NCBI RefSeq assembly: GCF_050003625.1
Contig: NC_134397.1
Location: 277,382,070 to 277,446,069 of the forward strand
DNA from: Haematobia irritans
Lineage: Eukaryota; Arthropoda; Insecta; Diptera; Muscidae
Reading direction: 5' to 3'
DNA: 64,000 nt
How positions within the stretch are numbered: the stretch's first letter is position 1; each line of letters begins with the position of its first letter. Shown one piece after another: positions 11,509 to 24,211 of the stretch. Under the pieces are notes generated by a model. That model searched no databases. It saw only the letters and a list, made by a program, of their open reading frames with translations, and had not been told where the DNA came from. The translations under genes were made by a program, and so were the position numbers.

Positions 11509-12003
11509 AAAATGCTATATATGGCCTCAAACACCCATGCACAAATTGGTCGAAATCGGTCCATAATTATATATAGCCCCCATATATACCGATCCCCAGA
11601 TTTGACCTCCGGTGCCTTGTGGAGAAGCAAAATTCATCCGATCTGGTTGAAATTTTTTACGTGGTGGTAGTATATGATATTTAACAACCATGCCAAAAGT
11701 GGTCCATATTAGTCCATAATCATATATAGCCCCCATATAAACCGATCCCGAGATTTGGTTTTGGAGCCTCTTGGAGGAGTAAATTTCCTCCGAGTCAGTT
11801 GAAATTTGGTACATTGTGCTAGTATATGGCCGTTAACAACCATGCCTAACTAGGTCCATATCGGTCTATAGTTATATATAGCCCTCAGATAAATCGATCC
11901 CCAATCACACAAAAATTGGTCCGTATCAAGTTCATAATTGTATATAGCCCCCATATAAGCGACCCCCATATTTCAATTCGGGCTCCCTACGTACCGTGCA
12001 GGG
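11509..12003 (+). mobile_element. HINE family A internal fragment
   Basis: About three diverged monomers (GGTCCATAATTATATATAGC, CCGATCCCCAGATTTG, CCTCTTGGAGGAG). It ends at GGCTCCCTACGTACCGTGCA. The same junction text occurs in the element at 46496-47727, so these two belong to one subfamily. The head and tail are missing. Confidence 0.75.
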
Positions 12004-13289
12004 TGAAAAAATAAATTATATAAATCATTATCTTCCTTATAATAATAACCATGTTAGCATGTTCCTTCTAATATGTAGATAAGCCTAGATTTCCAATAAA
12101 TCAGCAGCCTGTAAGCTAAATTAGTTTTTCTGAAAGTAAACAGAATAATTCGAATTTAATTTTGTTCAATTAAAAGTTAATTTTGTTAAACATTACCTGC
12201 ATAGAATATCAAGTGCAATTCTTAGTTCCAGGTTGCAGATTTATAATCTTCTTTTGCAGTTGTAGTCTTTTAGCATAAAAAGGTGTATTAAGGAGCTCGG
12301 TAATTTAATTTTAGTAACAATTCCTTTCCAGAATTTCCACACATTAAAATCGTCTATTAAAATTTGAACCAATCAAAGACAAAAATAATGGGAAAGCAAT
12401 GTAATATTTGGTATTATATTGATGATACTTTGCAAATTCTGGAAATAGGAAAAATATAAATGGAAAATACATATTTTTATTATTTTCGGATATTTTTATA
12501 TTTTTAAATCCAAAGAAAGAACTTTTTTACCATTACATAATTCAGCTCATTAGTTTATATACCAGATATACTGCTCTCTACTTGGGTTCAAACTGAAAAA
12601 GGCAGGTAAAACAAAAATGCAATTTAATGCCAACGCTACTTCGCAACTTCAAGGTGAATCTTCCAACAAACCCATACCGCTCTTGATTTTAAGAAAACTA
12701 GGAGCGAAAAAATTTATAATTTTAAAAGACCAATACGGTACACGCTTTTTATTGCAAACATATTATTATATATTTGATAAAATGATGGAGTTGATGAGAT
12801 TGATTGGTCAATTTCACGAAATAAAATTGGTCACTAAAAGAAATGAATAAAAAATATATTATTTTAGTCCGCTTAATGTAAACAGGCTTCAATGGAAAAC
12901 GGTATACACATTTCACAATTTCCTACCTTCAATAAACGTAGATTGTTTTCCGTTTTTACAATAGCACAAAACACAAACACAGGTAATTTCAAATGCGTTC
13001 TCTGATATATTTTTTTCAAACCTTTACCACGTGGCCGTTTGTTGTTGCACACTTTATTTATTTCAACCCTTTGCTATGATTTGTTGTTGCGTTCAAAATA
13101 TTTATGCACACATTTTGTATGCAGCAGACAGAATGTCGCCAATCATGTTTTTCAATTTACGCGAAAAACAAAAACCCAACCGTTCGTTACGAGTTACTTC
13201 CACAGACTGATCTCTCCATCATACATTGTTGAATAAATACCCATTCTCTTGTTCTCTTTTCGCTCTTTCCATTGCTCAAAATTATTCAG
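12004..13289. other. No recognisable feature
   Basis: AT-rich. An open frame at 12617-12850 (77 codons) has no recognisable domain and no supporting signals. It could be chance. Confidence 0.4.
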
Positions 13290-13566
13290 TTTCAATCACA
13301 AAGGTGATTGGATCAATCACATGTGTAATTGGAAACGGAAAAAAATTCAATCACGTTTGTAATTAAAAATTATTTCCGAATTGATTAACAAATTGATTGA
13401 ATCAATTAATATTTTAATTGGAAACGTAACAAATATCAATAATTTTTTTAATTGGTTTTTATTTGGATTTGATTAAATAATTAATTGAATCAATTAACAT
13501 ATTAATTGAATCCGTTTCCAAATGCAATTAAGTGTTTAATTGAAAAAAAATTGCTGCTTGTGTGTA
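13290..13566. repeat. AATTGA-rich dispersed repeat
   Basis: TCAATCACAAAGGTGATTGG and ATTAATTGAATC words, ending TTGTGTGTAG, the same end as the TA-flanked copy at 17948-18518. Confidence 0.5.
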
Positions 13567-14632
13567 GTTCAAACTAAGTTCATACGATTACTCCTTAACA
13601 ATTTTTTGCAATTTTTAATTGTTTTTTTTTTGTAATCCAAGCCTTGTACAACGTTTAGTGACATTTCGAGTAAATTTATGTTTTTTTTTGTTTTTTTTTT
13701 TTTAATTATGGTATGTGTAGGTTCTTGTAAACAAGAAATATATGAGCCAGAGCTATCCATACCTCAGAGATACATGTGAAGTATATTGTGCACTCTTGAA
13801 TCCTTACCTGTTCGATCTTTTTTTTTTCAACTCTTGTTTCGGGCCTCAGATTAATCTTCCGTAAGGAAATCTATAGTAACTACTGAAACCTTGTTTCTTT
13901 GAGATAAATATACTAATATTTTGTATATTGTGACAGACATGGAGGACAATTCATATTTTGTGAAAAATATTTCACTATTTTTAGCAATGACGACGACACT
14001 TTTGAGTACCATTTTCAAATTCCGAGGAGAAAGCAATTAAAGTTGGCTGTAAATGTTTTAAAACCCAATACTAATACAAGTAAAAGATGCTAAAAGGTCC
14101 TTGCCGGATAATACTCTTCTCTCTTTCGTGCGAGAAATGGTTTTCATCACCGTTTCCACTGTCATTTTATTTCGACTTTTCGAAATGAAGACCCAAAACT
14201 TGTTCTTTTAATTTTGAGGTTTTTTGCTGCCAAGTCTACGCATGCAAACGACTTATTCATATCTCAAACCGTCATACTTCAATATGTAATTCCTATAACA
14301 TAATTCAAATCATTTCTCTTATTTGCCAAAAAAAACTCAACGATTTAAAAAATTTTAAACCTGAGTGTTTCTGAAAACCAATCTCTCATTCATTCATTAG
14401 CAGTCAAATGCAGACAGTTTTGCCATGGCATAAAACAACCACATGTAAAAATTTTCCATGACACTTCAAAACATTTTTAGTTTTACTTCACGAAAAACGA
14501 TAAAACTCTTCAAAATTTCACAAAAAAGTACACACAAAAAAACCATCAAAATACGGCGTACAAACTTTAGTGAATTCTATTTTTATATAGTTAAACTACT
14601 CTCCTTGAGTATTAGAACTCATACTTACATAT
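13567..14632. other. No recognisable feature
   Basis: AT-rich with poly-T runs near 13620-13705. No gene, RNA or repeat is recognised. Confidence 0.4.
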
Positions 14633-15975
14633 TTTTTATACCCTGCGCCACACTGTAGAACAGGGTATTATAAGTTAGTGCGTATGTTTGCAACACCCAG
14701 AAGGAGACGAGATAAACACATGGTGTCTTTGGAAAAATTGCTCAGGGTGGGCTTCTGAGTCGTCCATGTCCGTCTGTCCGTGAACACATTTTTGCAATAA
14801 AAGTCTAGGTCACAGTTTTAGTCCAATCGACTTCAAATTTGGCATAAGTATGTGTTTTGGCTCAGAATAGAATGCTATTGATTTTGGAAGAAATCTGTTC
14901 AGATATAGATATAGCTCCCATATCTATATTTCGCCCGATATGGACTTATATGACCGCAGAAGCCAGAGTTTTACCCTACTTTGCTTAAAATTTTGCACAA
15001 GAAGAACAATTAGTACTATAATTTTATATAAATTTTATTGAAATCGGTTCAGATTTAAATATAGCACCCATATATATCTTTCGCCCGATATGGACCCGAT
15101 AGGGACTAATACGGTCCCAGAAGCCAGAGTTTTACCCCAATTTTGCACTAGGAGTACAATAAGTAGTGTAGTCAAGTGTGCCAAATTTTATTGAAATCGG
15201 TTCAGATTTAGATATAGCTCCCATATATATCGTTCGCCCGATTTACACTCATATGACCACAGTGGCCAATCTTTTACCCCGATTTAATTGAAATTTTGCA
15301 CAGGGAGTAGAATTAGTATTGTTGCTATGCGTGCTAAATTTGGTTGAAATCGGTTCAGATTTATATATAACTCCCATATATAGCTTTCGCCGAATTTACA
15401 CTCATATGACCACAGAGGCTAATTTTTTGCTTCCATTTAGTTGAAATTTTGCACAGGGAGTAGAATTAACATTGTAGCTATGCGTGCCAAATTTGGTTGA
15501 AATCGGTTCAAATTTAGATATAGCTCCCATATATATGTTTTTCTGATTTCGACAAAAATGGGCAAAATACCAACATTTTCCTTGTAAAATCGCCACTGCT
15601 TAGTCGAAAAGTTGTAGAAATGACTCTAATTTTCCTAAACTTCTAATACATATATATCGAGCGATAAATCAAACTTTTGTGAAGTTTCCTTAAAATTGCT
15701 TCAGATTTAAATGTTTCCAATATTTTTTGTACTAAAATTGTGTTCCACCCTAGTGCATTAGCCAACTTAAATCTGGAGTCTATAGATTTTGTAAAAGTCT
15801 AAATTCTGTCCAGATCGAGTGATATTTAAATATATGTATTTGGGACAAACCTTTATATATAGCCCCCAACACATTTGACGGATGTGATATGGTATCGAAC
15901 ATTTAGATCTACAAAGTGGTGCAGGGTATAATATAGTCGGCCCCGCCCGACTTTAGACTTTCCTTACTTGTTTTT
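14633..15975 (+). mobile_element. HINE/DINE-like element, family B, complete
   Basis: The 5' hairpin is TATACCCTG...CAGGGTAT, followed by AGAAGGAGACGAGATA and a CATGTCCGTCTGTCCGTGAA head. Monomers are phased at 153 bp (CCATATATA at 15221, 15374, 15527). The tail has GTGGTGCAGGGTATAATATA, GTCGG/CCGAC hairpin text and TACTTGTTTT. The tail GTGGTGCAGGGTATA pairs with the 5' TATACCCTGCGCCAC. There is no ORF of note. This is the best reference copy of family B in the window. Confidence 0.85.
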
Positions 15976-16828
15976 TTTTTATAAAAATATTTATCTAAAA
16001 AACAGTTTTTAGTCTTACAAAAATTGCGCTGCTTTACTCCTATTGCCACCCATTAAAAGTTTTGACTGTTTGTGCATAAACAGTGTTGCCAACAGTAACA
16101 ATTTATTTCGATTTTTTAAATCAATATGTTGGTTAGTAAACCCCATCTAGAAAATATTAAAAATCTAAAGTTGAAAAATTGTCTTTTTGCCGCTAAAATC
16201 GCCATTTCAGCCGTAGTGCATCGGAACTTTAATGGCTATAGTTCAATCCCATTTTTGAATATACGTTGCACCTTTTCTTGCGATATGTTCTACCGCTGCG
16301 GCATGGATTCGATCAAATTGTTACCGTATTGTGTTTGTCCATTTCTTGGACAGACTCACTATATTGCATTTATCATTGTGTAAAAATGTATAGTTATACT
16401 CTTTTGAATTTTAGGTGTAGTATGATTGTGCATTTCCAGCAGCTTCCATAAAGATAACATTATACTAGAAATTGTTAATTTCAAATCATAACAATTTTTA
16501 ATAAAAAGAAAATACGTGTGTAAATTCTCTTCTCAGAGTATAATAAAAATTAAATTTGAATTTAATTAATAGTAGAAAGAAGTTATGCATATTGTATTGT
16601 TGAGCTATAAAATCGAAGTCATGCTTCGAAAACACAACTTGACTACATGAACTATTTATTGAAAAATGAACCAAAAGAATAATTATAATAAGACCACTAA
16701 AAATTAAATTTTGTAAGTAATTTTAATAATTCGTAACATACTATAAAAAATTGTGAAAAAGAAATAGCTGAGTGTAGCGATTTTGTTAGATGGATCTAGT
16801 TAAGATAGATATTGTTTTACCAACTCAA
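15976..16828. other. No recognisable feature
   Basis: AT-rich. A CAGTGTTGCCAAC word at 16082 resembles a hAT end, but no matching partner end was found. Confidence 0.35.
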
Positions 16829-16836
16829 ATCTGTAC

Positions 16837-17591
16837 CAGTATTGGGCAAAATTTATTCTAAATAACGAATAAAAAGATAACGAATAAATTCCATTTAGTT
16901 TTTATTTGGAATAACAAATAATTTTTTTATTCGTTTATTTGTGAAAACAAATAACTTCAATTTATTTGTTATCTTTTTATTTGTTATTCGAAAGTTTCAA
17001 ATAAAATTTCAAATAATACACGTATGTGAAAAAAAAAAACTTTTCTCATTACCTCCTTCGCTTGAGAACGTTTTAGGCGTTTATAGCTCTGGTACTCCTC
17101 AAACGCATCCTTACCATGTCGCCTCTTAAGGTGAGATATGAAGTTTGATGTTGAATTTTTCTCTCCTTTTATCTTAACAAAATCAGGCTCACATTTCACG
17201 CACACAGCACTGATATTCTTTACTCCGTCTTCTAAAATTCTGTAGAATTTTCCATCAAAAATGGAAAAACTAGATTCACTTGAATCACTATTTTTGGATG
17301 TTGTACCTTCCGGTTGCATTCCTAGTTATAAAGACAATTATCGCTCCTCAAAAAAAAAGATTATTTTATCAGAAGAATTCAATAAATTCAATTTATTTTT
17401 TTTCGATTCAAAAAAATTATTATTTGTATGACAAATAACAACTAACGAATGACGAATAATTATTTGTGACACAAATAAACAGATAACAGTTGAAATTTGA
17501 TTTCAAAAAATTTCAAATGAAAAATAACGAATAAAAAATTATTTGTTATTTGTTATTTGAATAAAAATTTATTGAATAACGCCCAACACTG
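16837..17591 (-). mobile_element. Short hAT-type element encoding only a BED zinc finger
   Basis: The ends are CAGTATTGGGCAAAAT on the left and, in reverse complement, CAGTGTTGGGCGTTATTC on the right. The flanking 8-bp duplication is ATCTGTAC (16829-16836) and AACTGTAC (17592-17599), matching at 7 of 8 bases. Subterminal TTATTTGTTATT/AATAACGAATAA words are clustered on both sides, as is usual for hAT transposase binding. Total length is 755 bp. It carries the minus-strand BED ORF but no catalytic transposase region. Confidence 0.8.
16984..17319 (-). CDS. BED-type zinc finger protein fragment (hAT transposase N-terminus)
   Basis: An open frame of 111 codons. A BED-like module covers about residues 18-72: aromatic start (SSFSIFDGKFYRI), Cys40-x2-Cys43 (AVCVKCEPDF), then TSNFISHLKRRH with His63 and His68, giving C-x2-C-x19-H-x4-H. 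BED fingers bind DNA and commonly form the N-terminus of hAT transposases. A basic stretch KRLKRSQAKE follows, and directly after it the coding strand reads GAGGTAATGAG, a plausible 5' splice donor. The last about 18 codons (hydrophobic FFFHIRVLFEILF) may therefore be intronic read-through. No RNase H-like catalytic domain or C-terminal hAT dimerisation region follows within the 755-bp element. It is either a deletion derivative or a captured first exon. The finger is intact; expression is unknown. Confidence 0.65.
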   Translation of the reverse strand: MQPEGTTSKNSDSSESSFSIFDGKFYRILEDGVKNISAVCVKCEPDFVKIKGEKNSTSNFISHLKRRHGKDAFEEYQSYKRLKRSQAKEVMRKVFFFHIRVLFEILFETFE

Positions 17592-17599
17592 AACTGTAC

Positions 17600-17945
17600 T
17601 TTATTTGTTGTGAGACAATGTCCTTGTTGTATAGAAATATCTCAATAAATAAATAAAAATTATGACCGAAATATTATATTATATATATTTTAGAAGATTG
17701 TACAATGTTAAGAGCATGTTAACAATTTTAGAAATTAAGGTAAGTGCTTGATCCCTTTTCAAGCTGAAAACAAGCTTATTTTCACGGTTACTATTATTAA
17801 TCAAGCAATTAGAAATATTAAATGTTTTCCAACCAATTCATTGGATCTTTTCCATCCACAATTTGACAACACTTGTTAAAAATGTAACCGTCCTAATATA
17901 CATTTTTGCACTTTTAATTTATTGTTTTGGTGAAAAAACCGAACA
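17600..17945. other. No recognisable feature
   Basis: AT-rich spacer between two elements. Confidence 0.4.
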
Positions 17946-17947
17946 TA

Positions 17948-18518
17948 CACAGAAAAAAATATCACCAAAATATTTCCAATTAAAAAGTTAATTGAAGTTG
18001 AAAATGTTTTCTATTAATAAATTAATTGATACAAATAACTTTTTAATCATGGTAGAAACATTAAGTTAATTAAGTCAATGATTGAAAATTTTAAAATTTT
18101 TAATTAAAAAATTAATTGATACAATTAACTTTTTAATCAAATTCGGAAGACTAATTCAGTTAAAAAAAAGTGCTGATTTTTTTTAAATTTTTAATTAAAA
18201 ATGTATTTCAAACAATCATTTGTTAATCCAAATAAAAACTCTAAGTCAATTCAGAAAGTAATTAAAAATAGTTACCTTTTTTAATTAATAAATTAACTGA
18301 GTTTTGCAATCAACATCAATTAAATTTTTAATTGAATCAATTAAAAAATTAATTGAAATTTGCTGAACAAATCAATTAATTTTTTAATCAAGAATTTTTT
18401 CTATGCCCAATTAAAACTGTGATTGATACTATCATTTTCGTGATTGAAGACATTTCAATTAAAAAATTAATTGGATCAATTAATTTGGTGATTGAATCAG
18501 AAAAAAATTTTTTGTGTG
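17948..18518. mobile_element. AATTGA-rich MITE with TA duplication
   Basis: The ends are CACAGAAAAAAATATC and (reverse complement) CACACAAAAAATTTTTTTCT, with TA at 17946-17947 and 18519-18520. The interior is a field of ATTAATTGA/TCAATTAAT palindromic words. It is 571 bp with no ORF. It is the only copy of this repeat vocabulary in the window with both ends readable. Confidence 0.6.
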
Positions 18519-18837
18519 TAGTACTCACCTTTATATAAAAGAAATTGTCACGAAAATTTTTCCACACAGAAGAAAAAAATTATGAAAGTGTTTGTTAGTA
18601 GTATGAAGAGTTTGGTCATTAAATAGAAAAATTATGAAAATAACGAAACAATTCATTGTGTATGAATTGTTTTGATGGCTCAATTTTAATGACAAATTTC
18701 GTTAATATTACGAATTACGTGTAATCACTCACTTCACGGCATAACTTTCGAAGCATTCAAAGTATATTGTTTCTGGCACATAGAAACCTCTTATTAAATT
18801 CAATGGAGGTGATCTAACTTCTTACTTCTTCCACGTT

Positions 18838-19431
18838 TTTACACCAAAAAAGAAAATTGTCGTGAGGCCAAAGATTTCATCACTTTAAAATACGAATGCG
18901 AATTTTGCTTAGCATAGAAGACATTATAAATTTTCTTTTCATTGTCGATAAACTTTTCAACGAAATCGTTTTGTCCTTGTAGTTAGGTGATTCGACTTAA
19001 AAATGGGTATCTTTACATGAAATAAAATTTTGTTGAAGTAAGCTCAACTTGGCTTTAATAATTCTGAAAAATTCTTCAAAATCAATTAAATTGTGTTTAA
19101 ATTTTTTGACGTTTTGTATTTGACTGCAAAGCAAAAAATCGTTCACAAAATGTTTCAATACTTTATTTTAAATACGTTTTGTACTTGAAACTTAGCATAA
19201 TTTCTACAGAAACAGGAGTCAGAATTTGGAAAGATGTCATTAATACTTTTTTAAAGGACTGTGACAGCACATGAAGAAAAAAATATGAAAAGGCTAATAA
19301 ATTAGAATCAAGTTCACAAAACTCATATTCAAATAAGAATTGTGTCTTAAAAGTGTCCTTACTACAATTATCCTCTTCTTTGGCTCGGAATCAATACCAA
19401 AATCAATGGTGTAAAAAATAAGCTCTTCTTG
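18838..19431 (-). mobile_element. TIR element related to the fold-back element at 49060
   Basis: The ends are TTTTTACACCAAAAAAG and TCAATGGTGTAAAAAA. The minus-strand text matches 49080-49610 (AAGTTTATCGACAATGAAAA, GCAAAAAATCGTTCAC, TTTGGCTCGGAATCAATACC). No coding region is seen. Confidence 0.6.
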
Positions 19432-19512
19432 TTATTGTATGTGGACGTAATGGGTTGGTTAACTTTTGTTTTGAAATTTTAATGCTGGATATTAAAATTT
19501 TGATTTAATATA

Positions 19513-20663
19513 CACGCAGAGAAGAAACATGATTGCCACAATCATATTCGAAGAGCAAAATAATATGATAGCAGCTATTTTTGCGGCGACCATGTAACAT
19601 TTTAACCTGCAACCATGTTGGCTCAGTGAACATGGTTCTAAGAAAAATACAATTGTCCTCATCTAAAATGTTATTATATTGATAAAAAGAATTTTGTTTC
19701 CATTAAAAGACAATGGTCACGATCTAAAATGTTATGTTATTCGTCAAAAATGTTTTTCTTCTAGTTAAAAGAACATGGTCACAACCTAAAATGTTTTGAT
19801 TTTTATGAAAAAACTTTTTTCGTCGTCGAAAAAAGGACGCCACTTGAGAAAAGAAAACACAAAATCAACTTTATTTATTTGTTTTTATTTATTTATAATC
19901 TAATTCATTGTTTATTTGTATTTATAATGTCGTGCAAGCAAACTTCACATATTTTTACACACTCTAGTTTGGTTCAATTTCAACAATAAGTAATCATTCC
20001 ATATTTACATCGTGCCCATCAAATGTACAAACGCAGACATCATGTAACTGCAAATAAAAATAAATTATACCATACATCAAAATGCAGAACAAAAACCAGG
20101 TATATTTTTTTCAATTACACTTTCCTTTTTGGTATTCACATAAAACCACGTGCCATTTCTGAATAAATAAATTAACACAAAACACAATAATTCCGTATTC
20201 TCCGTCCATTCCAAGAAACAATCAACACACGACTGACGCGCAAAATGAAAATCGTGTGTACCTGCTCAATGTTTTTATAAAATTCTTGTCGCTGCAAAAA
20301 AATTAGAAAATTAAATGGTCACGAAAACAATGTACATGGTCTTTATGGCCATGTAATGGTTGTAGACATGTCTATACGTAAACTATAAAAATATTTTTTT
20401 CTCTGCAAAAAAGTAAAAAAATTGAATGGTCAGATACATGATTTTCCTGACCATATAATGGTCTCAAATTCTATCATTTAAATAATAGAACATGTTTGCG
20501 GCATTTGAGAACCATTTAAATGCTTATTGCCAACATATATTTTTCTCCGCTCGAAAATTATTTGTACAAAGACAAAATACATGGTTTTCGCGACAATTAC
20601 ATACTCTAAATAAGCATTAAATGGATGCGGCAACCATGTCCAAACATGTTTTTTCTGTGCGTG
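19513..20663 (-). mobile_element. 1.15-kb TIR element (CACGCAGAGAAGAAACATG), copy 1
   Basis: The TIRs are CACGCAGAGAAGAAACATG and CACGCACAGAAAAAACATG, with TA at 19511-19512 and 20664-20665. The arms are rich in AACATGGTC-type words. This is the near-identical reverse complement of 30507-31654. The central about 400 bp differ in character from the arms (see the copy at 30507). Confidence 0.85.
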
Positions 20664-20665
20664 TA

Positions 20666-21647
20666 TAAACAATATATCACAAATTTAAAGCATGCCAGTT
20701 TATTTGTTTGTTGTTGAGGTCGATAGTAGAAGGTTTAAACAGAACTAAATTTTAAAGTTTCCAATTTTCGATTCTTTTTCTGGTTTTATATTAATACATT
20801 TCAACTACATATATTTTTCAGCTTTACTTTGTCCGTCTGGATTGAACAATAACAAATGTATCTTACTTTAAAATATTTGCAAATTTTTTCAAATACGAAA
20901 CATTGACCTACACTAGATTCTTCTTGAGAAAATTTGCACTTGTCGTTTCGTTCATTGTTAGCCATATTCTCTCAGTCCTAACGTCTTTACGTTTTAAGTG
21001 AGTGGAAAACATTCACTTGTCTACACTGTGTTGAGTTTTAAAGTGGCTGTATTGTGAAAAGGAAAACTTATTCTCAGTCGAAGACGAAAGGACAATTTGA
21101 ATTTGCCAATGGTTGGCGTTAAACATAAGAAGTGCAATGAACCAAGTGAATGACAGTTTGCAATTACCTGAATAGCTGAAGAGAAGAAGCTTAATTCACC
21201 ATATGAAGGGATATTTACAATTCTTAAGAAATTGAAGAAAAAGTCAAAAGGGTGTAAGTAGTTTTAGATTAATCGAATATTTGAATTACCCATATGTCAG
21301 GCTAGTTTATACGTATTCAAGATAACTCAATTCAGATGCAATTCTTATCATAAGAAAGAATTTTAGAACAACTTCAAAATATAGAGTATTTCTGATAAAT
21401 TCAAATAAATCAACACTCCATCCGTTGCATTTCTCAAAATGTATCCTTATTTACTAAGAAATATATATTACAAATCTAGTTAATGTAGAGATCGAAATTT
21501 ACCCCCATAATACTTATCTTCAAGGTTGCAGATGGGCCATAAGATCATAAATGAATATATGAAAGTTCAATGGGGATACAAAAGTTGCAAGTCCACGTTT
21601 TGGTTATATACATCTTGGAGTATTCCTGATAAAACAAATACATAGGG
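20666..21647. other. No recognisable feature
   Basis: AT-rich, no gene or repeat recognised. Confidence 0.4.
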
Positions 21648-21720
21648 CTGTAAGTTCGGCCGTGCTGAATCTTAAATAATTGCCACCTTAACCCATGGTG
21701 GCGATTATTTAAAGTTTCTT
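21648..21720 (-). mobile_element. Solitary HINE 3' end
   Basis: GGCTGTAAGTTCGGCCGTGC, then GAATCTTAAATAATTGCCACC, is the reverse of a HINE tail. The subterminal sequence (AATAATTGCCACC, with its inverted copy GGTGGCGATTATT just after) matches neither family A, B nor C. Confidence 0.5.
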
Positions 21721-22845
21721 CATACAGAGATAAAATTTCACGAAAATTTTTCCAATTAAAGTCTTAGTTCAGTTTTAAACAAGTATATACGGCCGTAAGT
21801 TCGGCCAGACCGAATCTTATGTACCCTCCACCATGGATTGCGTAGAAAGTTCTGCGAAAGACTGTCATTCACAAATTTCAATTCACATGGTTGTTAAATA
21901 TCATATACTACCACCACGTACCAAATTTCAACCAGATCGGATGAATTTTGCTTCTCCAAAAGGCACCGGAAGTCAAATCTGGGGATCGGTTTATATGGGA
22001 GCTATATATTATTATGGACTGATAGGAACCAATTCCTGCATGGTTGTTGGATATCCTATACTAACATCACGTACCAAATTTCAACCGAATGGGAAGAATT
22101 TTGCTCTTCCAAGGTGCTCCGGAGGTCAAATCTGGGGATCGGTTTATATGGGGCCTACATATAATTAGGGACCTATATGGACCAATTTTTGCATGGTTGT
22201 TAGAGACCCTATACTAACACCATGTACCAAATTTCAGCCGGATCGGATGAAATTTGCTTCCCTTAGAGGCTCCGTAAGCCAAATCGGGGGATCGGTTTAT
22301 ATGGGGGCTATATATAATTATGGACCGATGTGAACCATTTTTTGCATGGTTGTTAGAGACCATATACTAACACCATGTACCAAATTTCAGCCGGATTTGC
22401 TTCTCTTAGAGGCCTCGCAAACCAAATTTGTGGGTCCGTTTATATGGAGGATATACGATATGGCCCATTTGCAATACCATCCGACCTACATCAATAACAA
22501 CTACTTGTGCCAAGTTTCAAGTCGATAGCTTGTTTCGTTCGGACGTGCTCAGATCGACTGAGAATTTCACCTCAGAATCGACTCAGAATTTCACCACGAC
22601 CCAGAATATATATACAGTTGAAGCTCGGTTTAACGAACGATATATTGTCAGACCCTTTCGTTATTTAGAAATATTCGTTAAATCGAACGGGAATATTAAA
22701 TGTTAACTTTTATTGAAAAACGTAGTTTTTTTACCAGATGAGTAAAAATTCAGAAGAATGTGGCAAAATTAAACTACACAGGCATTTAAAAAAATATTAC
22801 TTTAAATAATCCTTAAAAACTGATGAGCTTGATATACATATCTAG

Positions 22846-23045
22846 GTTAGGTTAGGTTGAAAAGAGGATCCAAGAGTTGCTGTCTCAGGAGAGCCTGTAT
22901 ACACCCATGAAAATACCTTCCTAGACGAATTCCCTGATTTGTTTCCAGTCCCCAGTTTCAAGATGGGCCAGGCATAACAATTACACTATTACTCTGTTGC
23001 TCCTGTCGGCATAGATGTACTCTCAACTCTAGATTACAGTTTCGG
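22846..23045 (-). pseudogene. LINE 3' relic
   Basis: GGTTAGGTTAGGTT at the left is the inverted A-less LINE tail. Near 23010-23040 the minus strand encodes LELRVHL, matching LELRAHL in the RNase H relic at 61750-62300, so both derive from one LINE family. It is badly decayed. Confidence 0.45.
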
Positions 23046-23049
23046 CCGA

Positions 23050-23220
23050 ACACCAAGAAAGTATTTCAGCGGTAATTTATCCCTCTATGTAATTATGCTG
23101 ATACTCCTGTGCATTTCATAGTTTCTCTTCAGCTATAAGAAGGAGGTTCTTTGTCATTGAGATAAATATACAATCGGGTAGCACTCATTAATAAGAGAAA
23201 AATTCACCACCTGCCCAACT
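23050..23220 (+). repeat. Diverged SINE body fragment
   Basis: CGAACACCAAGAAAGTATTT, then CTTTGTCATTGAGATAAAT and CGGGTAGCACTCA, follow the order of the SINE at 56051-56404. The tRNA-like head and the tail are not recognisable. Confidence 0.5.
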
Positions 23221-23970
23221 GGCGATCCTACGAAAATTTGGTGCATATTACCACCTATAACAGGACTAGTACCAGTGCTCCAGTTTGTCGCAGGTTTTAG
23301 ATTTGCATATAATTTATTGATTTATATTCTCTATTGATTTTAAAATCTTATTGGATCTAGACATTTACCAATGGGTCAGCATATTCCAAATTTTTTTCCT
23401 TCCTTGTGCAATTGGGATGCGCAAAATAAGGGTTTGTCCCAGACTGGTTAATGAGGACCTGTCTTGTCCTACTAAGTTTTCCTGGGTCATGTCCTTTGGA
23501 ATGAGTTCAAGCCGTGTCCTACAGTGTAGATGTACACCGTCAATGACAAACCCGTGTTAAAATGATCGGTCCCGTCCATCCGTTTCGACCAGGTCTGGGA
23601 CTGGTCCACTCACATCAGGGAGTAGTCCTATACCGGTTCTCGGGTATATCCATTTTCCGTAGCGAAGCTGTCTCTCTATCTAACCTAGTTCTCCAGCCAT
23701 TGAATTTGTGTTTCCAAACATTTGATGGAATCTAAATATTTTGGGAATGCCATACTTTGTGGACATTTCCGAAGGACTTAAGCCACTCTCACAATCGTGA
23801 AATATTGCTGGTTTTTAGTTGTCAATTTTCTTAAGATTAAAAGCGTTTTCGTTAAATCGAACGTAAATTTTGTTCAACCGTTCGTTATTTAGAATACTCA
23901 ATGTTAGGAATTTGGACGTTCGTTAAATTGGATTTTCGCTAAATGGGATATTCGTTAAACAGAGCTTCGA

Positions 23971-24120
<150 letters not shown>

Positions 24121-24211
24121 TTTATGGGGTCTTAGAGCAATATTTCGATGTGTTACAAACGGAATGACAAAGTTAATATACCCCCCATCCTATGGTGGAT
24201 GGTATAAAAAT

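Noticed and set aside
11266..11670. 134-codon frame with a VSFDLKK heptad-like repeat resembling a coiled coil
   Set aside because: Produced by the 21-bp minisatellite running into a HINE fragment; the opposite strand is open too.
12617..12850. 77-codon open frame as a possible small gene
   Set aside because: No recognisable domain, no splice or promoter support, AT-rich context; chance frame likely.
16082..16120. CAGTGTTGCCAAC as start of another hAT MITE
   Set aside because: No inverted partner end or 8-bp duplication found downstream.
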